A DNA stretch of 64,000 nt from Lachnospiraceae bacterium. GTDB taxonomy: Bacteria > Bacillota > Clostridia > Lachnospirales > Lachnospiraceae. The DNA is taken from NCBI GenBank assembly GCA_016281335.1, contig JAEEIK010000080.1:1-64000 (forward strand), written 5' to 3'. This document shows positions 55,484-63,828 of the stretch, one piece after another; the stretch's first letter is position 1, and the number at the start of each line of letters is the position of its first letter. Under the pieces are notes generated by a model that saw only the letters and a program-made list of their open reading frames with translations, searched no databases and had not been told where the DNA came from. Made by a program: the position numbers and the translations under genes.

Positions 55484-55984
55484 CGACACGTACACGGAAG
55501 GTTTTTGCTGTCACACGTGTCGATGTTTTGTAGTGCCGACACGTAGCACGCGCAATTTCTTCCGTACACGTGTCGGTTTTCGGAAGCACGATTTGAGCCG
55601 ACACGTACACGGAAGGTTTTTGATGTCACACGTGTCGATGTTTTGTAGTGCCTACACGTAGCACGCGCATTTTCTTCCGTACACGTGTCGGTTTTCGGAA
55701 GCACGTTTTGAGCCAACACGTACACGGAAGGTTTTTGTTGTCACACGTGTCGATGTTTTGTAGTGCCTACACGAAGCACGCGCATTTTCTTCCGTACACG
55801 TGTCGGTTTTCGAAAGCACGTTTTGAGCCGACACGTACACGGAAGGTTTTTGTTGTCACACGTGTCAGCGTTTTATCGTGCCGACACGTAGCACGCGCTT
55901 TTTTTCCGTACACGTGTCGGTTTTCGGAAACACGATTTGAGCCGACACGTACACGAGTACTTTTCTTTTCCACACGTGTCAGTG
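55484..55984. repeat. Tandem array of 115-bp units with ACACGT cores
   Basis: Units start at 55484, 55599, 55714, 55829 and 55943 (spacing 115, 115, 115, 114); the fifth is partial. Each unit has CGACACGTA facing ACACGTGTCG twice, so about nine ACACGTGTC and nine related CGACACGTA-type sites alternate across 500 bp. A unit can also fold end to end, since CGACACGTACACGGAAG nearly complements CTTCCGTACACGTGTCG. All six frames look non-coding; the listed ORFs here are artefacts of the repeat. The rest of the 727-nt gap (55365-56091) holds a GGACA/TGTCC dyad at 56007-56021. Confidence 0.95.
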
Positions 55985-56091
55985 TTATTTTAATAATTTT
56001 TGAGAAGGACAATATATGTCCATGCCGTCTTATACAATATCACTAAAAGTAGCTATTGACGGAATATCGCTAAGGAAGGGAGAGCAAAGAT

Positions 56092-57390
56092 ATGAGTGCA
56101 TTTGACAGGATATTCGGGTATGAAGAAGTGAAAGAGGAACTGTACAGGCTGTGTGATGTATTTAAGAATCCGGAAATATACAGGGAAATGCATGTAACGA
56201 TACCACAGGGCTTATTGCTGTATGGGGATCCGGGGCTTGGAAAGACCACGATGGCAGAGTGCTTTATAGAAGAAACCGGATGTGATTCCTATACGATCAG
56301 AAAGAATAAGTCGGATGGGTATTTTATAGATGAGATTCGCAGGACATTTGAAAAGGCAAGAGAGAAGACATCGTGCATTGTTCTTCTGGATGATCTTGAT
56401 AAATATGCAAATAATGATGAGGATCATAAGGATGCGGAAGAATATGCTGCAGTTCAGGCATGTATAGATGCAAGTAAAGATTGCGGAGTTTTTGTTATCG
56501 CTACTGCAAATGATATAGATAATCTGCCGGATTCATTGCTCCGAAAGGGGAGATTCAGTAACATCATAAAACTACACGCCCCTAAAAGAGATGATGCCAG
56601 AAAGATCATAGCAAATTATTTCTGGGAAAAACGTGTTACGGAAGACGTTGATCTGGAAGAGATAGTCAGGATTTTGGACGGGTATTCCTGTGCGGTTCTG
56701 GAAAGTATTTTCAACGAAGCCGGAATATATGCCGGACGTGACGGACGGAACAGAATAGAGCAGAAAGATATTATAAAAGCTTGTATGCGCGTACTCTATG
56801 ATGCACCGGAAGCACTCACTGAAAAAGCGGAGAAAACACTCCATTATGCAGCTGTTCATGAAGCAGGTCACGCGGTGATAGGTGAAATACTGAATCCGGG
56901 ATCAATTAATCTGGCCTCTGTATGTAACTATTCCGGTGAAACAGGAGGAGTAGTATCGGCTCATTCAGCAGACGATTGTGGAGTTTCATTTACAAGCAGA
57001 GAAAATGAAATAATCAGGATACTTGGGGGCAAAGCAGCAACGGAGGTGGTTTTCGGCATGGCGGATATCGGCTGTGATAACGATCTGCACAGGGCTTTTT
57101 GGCGCATAGATGACCTGGTCACAGATAATTGCACATTTGGTTTTGTCTATATAGATATCAGTAATCCTTCGCAGTATTCCCTGGAGTGCCGTGATCGTGC
57201 TATTACGAAAGCAATGGAATCATATTATGACAGAGCAAAGTCAATACTGATTGAAAACAGAGATTTTCTGGATGCACTTACAGATGCACTTATTCGCAAA
57301 ACAACACTGACGTATAAGGATATCAACAATATCAGGGAGATGAGCAAAGCGAAGAGTCGTTCCGAAACAGGTGCACATTCTATAGGCTAG
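56092..57390 (+). CDS. Soluble FtsH-like AAA protease (AAA + peptidase M41)
   Basis: The 432-residue protein has the FtsH core without membrane helices. The AAA domain has Walker A GDPGLGKT (45-52), Walker B CIVLLDDLDK (95-104, with Asp where FtsH has Glu in DE) and LLRKGRFSNIIKLHAP as second region of homology. The M41 peptidase has HEAGH at 256-260 and a likely third zinc ligand D331 in CDNDLHRA. Compared with the window's canonical FtsH it lacks the N-terminal 190 residues and the C-terminal tail. It starts after the 115-bp repeat array and is followed 13 nt later, after AGGAGGTGA, by the PolC-like gene. It is probably active; the Walker B change may slow ATP turnover. Confidence 0.88.
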   Translation: MSAFDRIFGYEEVKEELYRLCDVFKNPEIYREMHVTIPQGLLLYGDPGLGKTTMAECFIEETGCDSYTIRKNKSDGYFIDEIRRTFEKAREKTSCIVLLDDLDKYANNDEDHKDAEEYAAVQACIDASKDCGVFVIATANDIDNLPDSLLRKGRFSNIIKLHAPKRDDARKIIANYFWEKRVTEDVDLEEIVRILDGYSCAVLESIFNEAGIYAGRDGRNRIEQKDIIKACMRVLYDAPEALTEKAEKTLHYAAVHEAGHAVIGEILNPGSINLASVCNYSGETGGVVSAHSADDCGVSFTSRENEIIRILGGKAATEVVFGMADIGCDNDLHRAFWRIDDLVTDNCTFGFVYIDISNPSQYSLECRDRAITKAMESYYDRAKSILIENRDFLDALTDALIRKTTLTYKDINNIREMSKAKSRSETGAHSIG

Positions 57391-57403
57391 GAGGTGAACA
57401 GAT

Positions 57404-58801
57404 ATGGAAAAAACTATATATAATTTTCAGTGGCACAATGGAAAAGAACTGCTGTACAGTATTTGCAGAAAACAGCTTGGAAAGCTGTACGGAGAACAGC
57501 CGCCAATCGAGGCTGCCGAAAGGATGGAAAAAGAATTAGCCGCGATATGTGATAACGGGTATGAGGGTTTCTATCTGGTACTGAGAGAACTGTTGAATCA
57601 GGGTAAGGTTGAGGTAAATGAATGTTATCAGAAGGGCGCTGCGGCAGGGAGCATGGTAGCATATCTTTGCGGAATCACAGGCGGGATCAATCCGCTGCCG
57701 CCGCATTATCGCTGTATCAACCGGGACTATACCGAATTTCCCGAGACAAAGGAATGGTTTTATGGAACGCTTCCGGAAAAGTACTGTCCCGTGTGCCACA
57801 AAAAACTGATTAGGGACGGGTATCGGCTGGATCACAGATTCTTTATGGGAAAAGATTTGAGCAAAGAGCCTCATTTTGATCTGTGCGTAAAGAAAGGTGC
57901 AACGGAGTGGCTCTCAAAGACTATATTACAGGCTGTCGGAGAAGGCTATCTTTCTAAGGTTGATGAACATGTCTATGAATGCAGTTACAACATCGCCTCC
58001 AATATTTCGGCTAAGCTGTTTTCTTTCAGATATGTTGAAAAAGATACCCAGAGGAGTAAGGGACTGGGAAGGTTCTCCGGAGACAATGTTCCTTATATGT
58101 ATTTCTTTGATGACGGACGTTTGCAGGATCTGCTTCACAGGACTGAAAGATACAGTAGCATGAAGCCTTCCGATGAGACGGAAGATATCGAAACTTTCTT
58201 TACCAAAAAACAGAGCTATAGTATTTCCCGGGCAATGAAGGATCTGCCGGAAATCGGAATCCCGGCTTTTGAGCGTGTTTTGGATATAATAAAGATTCGA
58301 AGCTTCAGAGATCTGGTTTTTGTATATTGCGTTGCATTGGCGCAAAGTCCCGATTGTGGCGCTTCTTTGGACAGAATAAATGAAGAGATGCCGTCATGCC
58401 GTGAAGATATCCTGGAATATCTCAGTAGTATGGGCGCGCCGGAAGAGGGGGCGCTTGATCTGATCGAGTACATAAGAAAGGGACGCGGTGGGGAGCTGAA
58501 GATCAATGTGAACGAGAACTGGAAGTTCATGCTGGATCAGGGGATCCCTGCACTTTACATCAAGTATCTTGAAGATCAGCGGTATATCCCTACCAGGGCG
58601 AATGCAATAGGACCGTGTCGTTATATCTGGAAACTCGTGTATTACATATTGCATGATCCGGAGGCATACTTCAGGGCCTATATCGAACTGAACAGTGATG
58701 AAGAAACAAAAAAACGGTATCAGGAAGTAAAAGAAAGAAATGCCGACGAACTGCGTAAACTGGCGGCGAGTATAAGGGAGAAGAGGGAGGAAAACGGGTA
58801 A
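57404..58801 (+). CDS. Stand-alone PolC polymerase-domain relative, probably catalytically dead
   Basis: The 465-residue protein aligns by eye with the C-terminal polymerase region of Gram-positive PolC, which in full is over 1,400 residues. Matching landmarks are LAAICDNGYEGFYLV (PolC LKSI..HGFAVIYLI), GITGGINPLPPHYRC, YCPVCHKKL (zinc region), GIPAFE, SCREDILEYLSSMG, IRKGRGG and YIPTRANA (PolC MFPKAHAA). The catalytic PDIDLNFSG is replaced by PHFDLCVKK (157-164), and the LKLDILGHDD segment by YMYFFDD near 231, so two of three metal-binding Asp are lost. One zinc Cys pair is also broken. The PHP and exonuclease domains are absent. It sits in an operon with the FtsH-like protease. Confidence 0.85.
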   Translation: MEKTIYNFQWHNGKELLYSICRKQLGKLYGEQPPIEAAERMEKELAAICDNGYEGFYLVLRELLNQGKVEVNECYQKGAAAGSMVAYLCGITGGINPLPPHYRCINRDYTEFPETKEWFYGTLPEKYCPVCHKKLIRDGYRLDHRFFMGKDLSKEPHFDLCVKKGATEWLSKTILQAVGEGYLSKVDEHVYECSYNIASNISAKLFSFRYVEKDTQRSKGLGRFSGDNVPYMYFFDDGRLQDLLHRTERYSSMKPSDETEDIETFFTKKQSYSISRAMKDLPEIGIPAFERVLDIIKIRSFRDLVFVYCVALAQSPDCGASLDRINEEMPSCREDILEYLSSMGAPEEGALDLIEYIRKGRGGELKINVNENWKFMLDQGIPALYIKYLEDQRYIPTRANAIGPCRYIWKLVYYILHDPEAYFRAYIELNSDEETKKRYQEVKERNADELRKLAASIREKREENG

Positions 58802-58850
58802 CAAGAAAGAATATCGGATTGGAAGTACTCTTGTTCTGATTATGAACATT

Positions 58851-58908
58851 TGGTAAATATTGCTATATTTTATGGTGTAAATGCGCTAAAAGTGGTAAAA
58901 TATTGCCA
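58851..58908 (+). promoter_or_regulatory. Paired dyad repeats and extended -10 before the WYL gene
   Basis: TGGTAAATATTGCTA (58851-58865) and TGGTAAAATATTGCCA (58893-58908) are direct repeats 42 nt apart, four helical turns. The second is a near-palindrome (TGGTAA/TTGCCA) and contains the extended -10 TGGTAAAAT. This fits an operator at which the WYL protein represses its own promoter; that role is inferred. Confidence 0.45.
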
Positions 58909-58957
58909 ATTTGTAAGACTTAGAATCTGATAAATATGTTACTTGTAGTTTGAGGCA

Positions 58958-59938
58958 ATGCGGTTGAAAACGATTATGGATGAAGCACTGAAAGGTAATA
59001 AGATTCACAGAGTATTACAGCTATATACAAAGCTTTTGGACGGCTATGTCATTAATAAATCAGAAGAAGCGGCAAACTATGAGGTAAACGAGAAAAGCAT
59101 ACAGCGTGACATAGATGATATAAGAGCTTTTCTCGATGAAGAGTCTGAACGGACAGGTATCGTAAATACGGTTGTCTATGACCGTGAAGAAAAGGGATAC
59201 CGTCTGGAAACCCTTTATAAAATAAGATTAACGAACAGTGAAGTGCTGGCGCTATGCAAGATACTGCTGGACAGTAGAGCCTTCACTAAGAAAGAGATGA
59301 TTCAGATGCTTGATAAGCTGATCACATGCAGTGTTCCCAAAAGTAATCAGAAGCTTGTTAAGGATCTGATCCGCAATGAAGAATATCATTATGTGGAACT
59401 GCGGCATAGAACTAAATTTATAGATAAAATGTGGAATCTCGGTCAGGCGATCCGAGAGGCCAGATATATAGAGATCGATTATTACAGAACAAAGGATAAA
59501 CAGATAGTTCATCGAAAGCTGCAGCCGGCAGCGATCATGTTTTCGGAATACTATTTTTATCTGACGGCTTTTATAGAAGATGAAGAAGTAAAGAAAGATT
59601 TTGATGTACTGAATGATTCGTTTCCGACGATATACCGGATCGACCGTATAAAGAAGCTGAAAGTTTTGGACGAAAGATTTCGTGTTCCCTACAGTAGCAG
59701 GTTCGAAGAAGGCGAATTCCGAAAACGGATACAGTTCATGTATGGAGGGAAGCTTCAGAAAGTGAAGTTCAAATACACTGGGACAGATATAGATGCAGTA
59801 TTGGATCGATTACCAACTGCAGAAATACTTGAAGCAGAAAAAGACGGATATGTAGTTTCGGCGGAAGTGTTTGGAAAAGGAATTGAAATGTGGCTGATGA
59901 GCCAGGGGAAGAGTATTAAGGATATAAAAACCTTTTGA
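58958..59938 (+). CDS. WYL-domain transcriptional regulator
   Basis: The 326-residue protein has an N-terminal winged-helix domain (KIHRVLQLYTKLLDGYVINK, then EVNEKSIQRDIDDIRAFL). The WYL domain follows (IEIDYYRTKDKQIVHRKLQPAAIMFSEYYFYLTAFIED) with a WCX-like C-terminus. WYL domains bind nucleic acid or nucleotide ligands and often control phage-defence genes. GAGG lies only 2 nt before ATG 58958 but 8 nt before an in-frame TTG at 58964, which may be the true start. The next gene follows after 27 nt. Confidence 0.9.
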   Translation: MRLKTIMDEALKGNKIHRVLQLYTKLLDGYVINKSEEAANYEVNEKSIQRDIDDIRAFLDEESERTGIVNTVVYDREEKGYRLETLYKIRLTNSEVLALCKILLDSRAFTKKEMIQMLDKLITCSVPKSNQKLVKDLIRNEEYHYVELRHRTKFIDKMWNLGQAIREARYIEIDYYRTKDKQIVHRKLQPAAIMFSEYYFYLTAFIEDEEVKKDFDVLNDSFPTIYRIDRIKKLKVLDERFRVPYSSRFEEGEFRKRIQFMYGGKLQKVKFKYTGTDIDAVLDRLPTAEILEAEKDGYVVSAEVFGKGIEMWLMSQGKSIKDIKTF

Positions 59939-59965
59939 AATGTATTATTCAGAGGATAACAAAGT

Positions 59966-61360
59966 ATGGAAGCAAATGATAGGATTCCAAGCGAAACAGA
60001 AAAGCTTTTTGGAACAATACTATTCTTGTCTGGACGAGAGAGTCTTTCTGATAATGAGTACATAAAAGACAGGGATATACTTGAAAGGGGAGGTGTAGAA
60101 GCCAGACGACTTATAGATGATGTCTCGCGAAGGAATAAGGGGGATGATAGTTATCGTGGACGCGCTTTCAATGGTTCAGATGTTACCGCTGATGAGTATA
60201 CGGGGAAAAAAGTGTCGATGCCGGGAACTGGAAATGGAACAGATGATACAGCGAATGTAGATCATGTTATACCGCTTAAGCGGATAATAGAAGAGTATAA
60301 AAACCATCGTTTTCTTAAAGCAGAAGATCTAAAAAGGATTGCAAATCAAGATGCGAATCTGAGAATCACTTCGGAAAATATTAACAAGAGTAAATCAGAC
60401 AATTTTAATACTGATTATGTTAGAGATCAGATAGGGAAAGGTGAATTTGATGAAAATACCTATGTTAACATGATAAATGCAGATTATGATGCAGCTAAGG
60501 CTATAGAATCTGGTGTTAGAAAGGCGCAAATACATAATGCTTCGGAGGCGTTTAAGGATGGAGCAAAAGAAAGTATTTATAGTAATATGGTGTGTGTCAG
60601 TTGGACCATAATCAGAAATGGAATAGAACTATATGAAGGAAATATTAGTATTGATGAAGCAATAGATAACCTGACTGGCGTTATCGGATCCGTTACTAAG
60701 GAAGCAGTATATAGCGGCGGAAGAGAATTGATTATGCAAGGATTTCCTGAGTATATAAAGGAAGTGGATTGTATTGCTCAGGTTGCCGGAATTTGTGCGA
60801 TTATCGGAGATGATGTGGTAGGTGTTCTGTCAGGAAATCTCACTTTGGAAGAAGCTGCTGATAATATTATAGAGAAAGGAGCGCATATATTTATCGGATG
60901 TGCCAGTAAAGTTGCCGGAGTAAAAGCTGTGGAAGTATTATCTAAAACAATATTGAAAAGTCTGACTAAAACGGCAACTACAATAGCAAGCGGCGGAATA
61001 TCTTTCTTTATAGACTTGGGAATTGAGTATACACTTAATCAGGTTTCGGGATATATTGAGAAAGAGGTTCAAGAATCAAAAGACAATTATGAAATAGTAG
61101 TAAAAGAATATGAGCTTACCATTAAGGAATGCAATAAAATACGGGTTAATATGCTTGTAAATAAAACTGTAAATAACTTTAATAAAATGATAACGTTTTC
61201 GAAATCGCGGGATATGTTGAATGAGGGGATAGAAAACCGTGATATAAACAGTTTCGTTGAAGGAATAAATGGGTTTAATCAGATGTTTTCGCTTTCTAAT
61301 AGATATTCATCAGGTGATTTTGATAAATTCTGTTTAGCATACTACACTTATGGTGGTTAA
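59966..61360 (+). CDS. HNH-like nuclease fused to a hydrophobic helical region
   Basis: The 464-residue protein has an HNH-type motif at about 97-146: ANVDHVIPLKRI (D99-H100) followed by ANLRITSENINKSKSDN with the expected Asn residues. After about residue 200 comes a long region with several moderately hydrophobic Gly/Ala/Ile-rich helices (VAGICAIIGDDVVGVLSG, TTIASGGISFFIDLGIEY) and then a coiled-coil-like tail. The build resembles toxin or effector proteins that join a nuclease to a translocation or membrane-active part, but no family is recognised. Base use is clearly more AT-rich than in the first 55 kb, suggesting transfer. AGAGGA precedes the ATG. Confidence 0.75.
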   Translation: MEANDRIPSETEKLFGTILFLSGRESLSDNEYIKDRDILERGGVEARRLIDDVSRRNKGDDSYRGRAFNGSDVTADEYTGKKVSMPGTGNGTDDTANVDHVIPLKRIIEEYKNHRFLKAEDLKRIANQDANLRITSENINKSKSDNFNTDYVRDQIGKGEFDENTYVNMINADYDAAKAIESGVRKAQIHNASEAFKDGAKESIYSNMVCVSWTIIRNGIELYEGNISIDEAIDNLTGVIGSVTKEAVYSGGRELIMQGFPEYIKEVDCIAQVAGICAIIGDDVVGVLSGNLTLEEAADNIIEKGAHIFIGCASKVAGVKAVEVLSKTILKSLTKTATTIASGGISFFIDLGIEYTLNQVSGYIEKEVQESKDNYEIVVKEYELTIKECNKIRVNMLVNKTVNNFNKMITFSKSRDMLNEGIENRDINSFVEGINGFNQMFSLSNRYSSGDFDKFCLAYYTYGG

Positions 61361-61363
61361 AAA

Positions 61364-61969
61364 ATGGGAATATTCAGAAACTTTAGAAAAAGCAAAGAAG
61401 CTAACATAATCAGAAATGAAACTGATAAAAGAAAAGAGGAATATAATAATAGTATTCCCTATGAAAACGATTATTCTGAAATGGTGGCGTGGGGCGATAC
61501 TACAGCCAGAAGCAATGCGGTTTCAGCAATGATGCATTTTGCGGATGAATTTAGAAGAATCATGCCGGTAGAACGATTGACGTTGCCCAGATGCGCGGTT
61601 TTGCAGTTTTCTATGGATATAAAACAATTAAACGAAATCTCTATGAAACGAAGCTTTGATGAGCATAGCTTTAGAAATAATCTGTTTCCTATACTGTTCG
61701 GCGAAGGATCATACTATGATGCGCAAGCGGAGAAAAACAGCTTGAATGCTATTTTAGAAAAAAATGAGCTACGTGCAGAAATGAATAACTATTTTAATAT
61801 AGAGATCAATGAAAGAATAAGAGAAATAGATTATCTAAGACGCATACTGATTGACGTTACAGAGAAGATGAAGGAAATGATACCTATGTGCTTGAATAGA
61901 AGAGATCTTTTTGATATCTGGGTAGGTATAAGGGTATTTGAACTGATGACAAATGTTTTGGAGGTGTAA
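61364..61969 (+). CDS. Hypothetical protein of the WYL operon
   Basis: The 201-residue protein is hydrophilic and mainly helical, with no signal peptide or known motif. It starts 3 nt after the HNH-like gene and ends 1 nt before the Sel1-like gene, so the three are surely co-transcribed. Its place beside a possible nuclease effector would suit an immunity or adaptor protein, which is inference only. AT-rich like its neighbours. Confidence 0.75.
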   Translation: MGIFRNFRKSKEANIIRNETDKRKEEYNNSIPYENDYSEMVAWGDTTARSNAVSAMMHFADEFRRIMPVERLTLPRCAVLQFSMDIKQLNEISMKRSFDEHSFRNNLFPILFGEGSYYDAQAEKNSLNAILEKNELRAEMNNYFNIEINERIREIDYLRRILIDVTEKMKEMIPMCLNRRDLFDIWVGIRVFELMTNVLEV

Positions 61970-61970
61970 T

Positions 61971-63413
61971 ATGGAAATAAGTATGATAGTTGATTTAATA
62001 AAAAATATAAATGAGATAGACATTAAAGAAGACGTGTCTATTTATGCAGATAAGGTAGTATATAAGATACAGAATGAAGATGACAAGGATGTTGTGTTTT
62101 ATGAAAATAACGTTTTAATAAATTACACTGATAGTCCATTAGAAATAATTTATGATGATATGTCAATGGTTATTCTTGGTTCACGGTATGGAAATAAAAA
62201 AACAGAAGAAGTACTTTATGGCATTGAGAAAAAAAATGGTGAGTTAATCGTAAAAACGGCATTTGAATTTGATGGGGATGAAAAAACTAAGAAAAGAAAG
62301 ATTAAAAAAAATATTGGAGTTATTAATGATACGCTTAAGACATATTTGTCATTTCATGTATTATTCGGGATATTCAAAAAGATAAATCTTATAGATGAAA
62401 ATAATGAAGTAGAATTCTTTCTTGATAAAATAGATAAAGCAAAACCTTTTGTATATAATTATGCATGTTTGTTAAATTCTAGGTCTGGAACAAAAATGAC
62501 AAAGGAACAGAAATTGAGATGGAAAAAAATAATGGAGGATTTGACATTTGCTGCTATTATTCCTAAAGAGCTCAATCATATAATTGATAGTCATAGACGT
62601 TATAGAAAAGGTACTATTAATAAGTTTACTGGTGTTTTTAAAAAGAAAGAAGATAAGCAAAATGGAAAAAGGTGTAAAGAATATATAGATTTTATGCTAT
62701 CATGGGATATGTGGCAGAGATTAATGAATAACGGCAATATATTAGCATATGAAATGGCAATGTTATATTTATGTGAAGGGGTGGACTTATTTGCTTGTGA
62801 TGAAAAAGAGAATTATTACGCACTAAGTTCTGCCATGAAGTCCGTAAAACAGAGTTTTAAAAAGCATTTAGATGAAAATTCGTTATACTCATTTGATCAG
62901 AGTACCATTGAGGATGATATAAGAATAACTGAACTGTGTATTCTTATAGGAGATATGTATTATGCTAGTTCATGTATAAAAGATATGCAGGAGGCATTGC
63001 GTTGGTATTCAAGAGCATTAGAACGAGACAAAGCAAAGAAAGTAAAGGAATATGGCAGAGTTACTTATCTTTACTCCAATGCTTGGCATCTTGGTTTAGG
63101 TGGGTTTCAAAGTAATGAAAGTGAGCGTATAAATTGGCTGCATTTGAGTGCGGACAGAGGTTACGGATTGGCATGCTATGAATTATATATGATAGATAAA
63201 TATATCGGAGATGATGAAAAGGCGGATAAGTGGAAAAAACTTGCCGAAGAGAATGGTATTTCTGATGAAAAAACATATGATAAAGCTAGAAAACTTGTTA
63301 TATCGAAGTCCTCTGATTGGTCAATGTTTATTCAAAATATTGCAGGAGCATTAAAGGGAATCGTATCAATGTACGGGAGCTATCTTCTACTAAGGGAAAT
63401 GTCTGAAAAATAG
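61971..63413 (+). CDS. Sel1/TPR-like repeat protein
   Basis: The ATG at 61971 (MEISMIVDLIKN) follows GGAGGTGT and is preferred over the track's 61953, giving 480 residues. The first 250 residues are Lys/Asp/Glu-rich without known motif. The C-terminal part has Sel1/TPR-like helices (EALRWYSRALERDKAKK, INWLHLSADRGYGLACYELY, DEKADKWKKLAEENG). Such repeats bind proteins. The end (SMFIQNIAGALKGIVSMYGSYLL) is mildly hydrophobic. Last gene of the WYL operon, strongly AT-rich. Confidence 0.75.
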   Translation: MEISMIVDLIKNINEIDIKEDVSIYADKVVYKIQNEDDKDVVFYENNVLINYTDSPLEIIYDDMSMVILGSRYGNKKTEEVLYGIEKKNGELIVKTAFEFDGDEKTKKRKIKKNIGVINDTLKTYLSFHVLFGIFKKINLIDENNEVEFFLDKIDKAKPFVYNYACLLNSRSGTKMTKEQKLRWKKIMEDLTFAAIIPKELNHIIDSHRRYRKGTINKFTGVFKKKEDKQNGKRCKEYIDFMLSWDMWQRLMNNGNILAYEMAMLYLCEGVDLFACDEKENYYALSSAMKSVKQSFKKHLDENSLYSFDQSTIEDDIRITELCILIGDMYYASSCIKDMQEALRWYSRALERDKAKKVKEYGRVTYLYSNAWHLGLGGFQSNESERINWLHLSADRGYGLACYELYMIDKYIGDDEKADKWKKLAEENGISDEKTYDKARKLVISKSSDWSMFIQNIAGALKGIVSMYGSYLLLREMSEK

Positions 63414-63431
63414 AAAACCATAAAAATAACA

Positions 63432-63596
63432 ATGAAAGCATATAAAGATAATTATATAGGATATAGGGCAGAACTGAAGGCGCTTTACTTTATATGTTTT
63501 GGGAGCTGGTAAATGATCAAAAAGCTGTATATAGTGGAAAGCTATCGTTTAATGCCTTATGTCAAGCTTGTAAAGTTGCATAACCGAGAATTGTGA
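63432..63596 (+). other. Two in-frame mini-ORFs separated by one stop
   Basis: ATG 63432 opens 26 codons ending TAA at 63510, and ATG 63513 follows immediately in the same frame for 27 codons (MIKKLYIVESYRLMPYVKLV), with GGGAG before it. They could be a short broken gene or leader peptides, or chance. They lie in the 415-nt gap 63414-63828 that also holds a hairpin, a promoter and short repeats. Confidence 0.25.
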
Positions 63597-63628
63597 ATTC
63601 ATTAATGTAATTCATTGTACATATATTA

Positions 63629-63658
63629 AAAGAGATTCCATAAAAAAGGAATCTCTTT
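63629..63658. terminator. Perfect 11-bp hairpin, probable terminator
   Basis: AAAGAGATTCC pairs perfectly with GGAATCTCTTT around ATAAAAAA. The T-run is short on either strand. It probably ends the WYL operon transcript, 216 nt past the last stop codon. Confidence 0.6.
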
Positions 63659-63745
63659 GCCTTAATAGAGGATTTCTTGGAAATAAGACAATATGGACCT
63701 TGAACTCTTCATAATGAAACATGGATAAAAACAGTGTAGAGTATA

Positions 63746-63774
63746 TTGACAAACCCCGCCCAAATGAATAAAAT
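63746..63774 (+). promoter_or_regulatory. Promoter of the terminal ATPase gene, -10 inside short repeats
   Basis: A consensus TTGACA and TAAAAT are separated by 17 nt. The -10 lies in the first units of the GAATAA repeat tract. Confidence 0.7.
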
Positions 63775-63810
63775 GAATAAAAGTGAATAAGAATGAATAA
63801 AAGTGAATAA
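63763..63810 (+). repeat. Short tandem repeat, about 10-bp period, around GAATAA
   Basis: Five GAATAA copies, each preceded by AAT or AGT, are spaced 9, 10, 10 and 10 nt. They fill the stretch from the -10 element to just before the AAGGAGAGG ribosome site of the ATPase gene. Confidence 0.9.
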
Positions 63811-63828
63811 AATGAAAAGGAGAGGCAG

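Noticed and set aside
55484-55984. CRISPR array
   Set aside because: The whole 115-bp unit repeats, so there are no variable spacers, and no cas genes are in the window.
55425-56046. ORFs on both strands across the repeat array (61, 86, 62, 81 and 132 aa)
   Set aside because: They translate the 115-bp repeat in several frames at once, have no ribosome sites and merely reflect lack of stops in the repeat.
56092-57390. Second full FtsH gene or a truncated pseudogene of FtsH
   Set aside because: The AAA and M41 motifs are intact, the frame is unbroken and it has its own ribosome site, so it is a distinct soluble member rather than a broken copy.
57404-58801. Fragment of the chromosomal polC gene cut by rearrangement
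   Set aside because: It has its own start and stop, an operon partner, and coordinated changes at catalytic sites, which point to a diverged paralogue.
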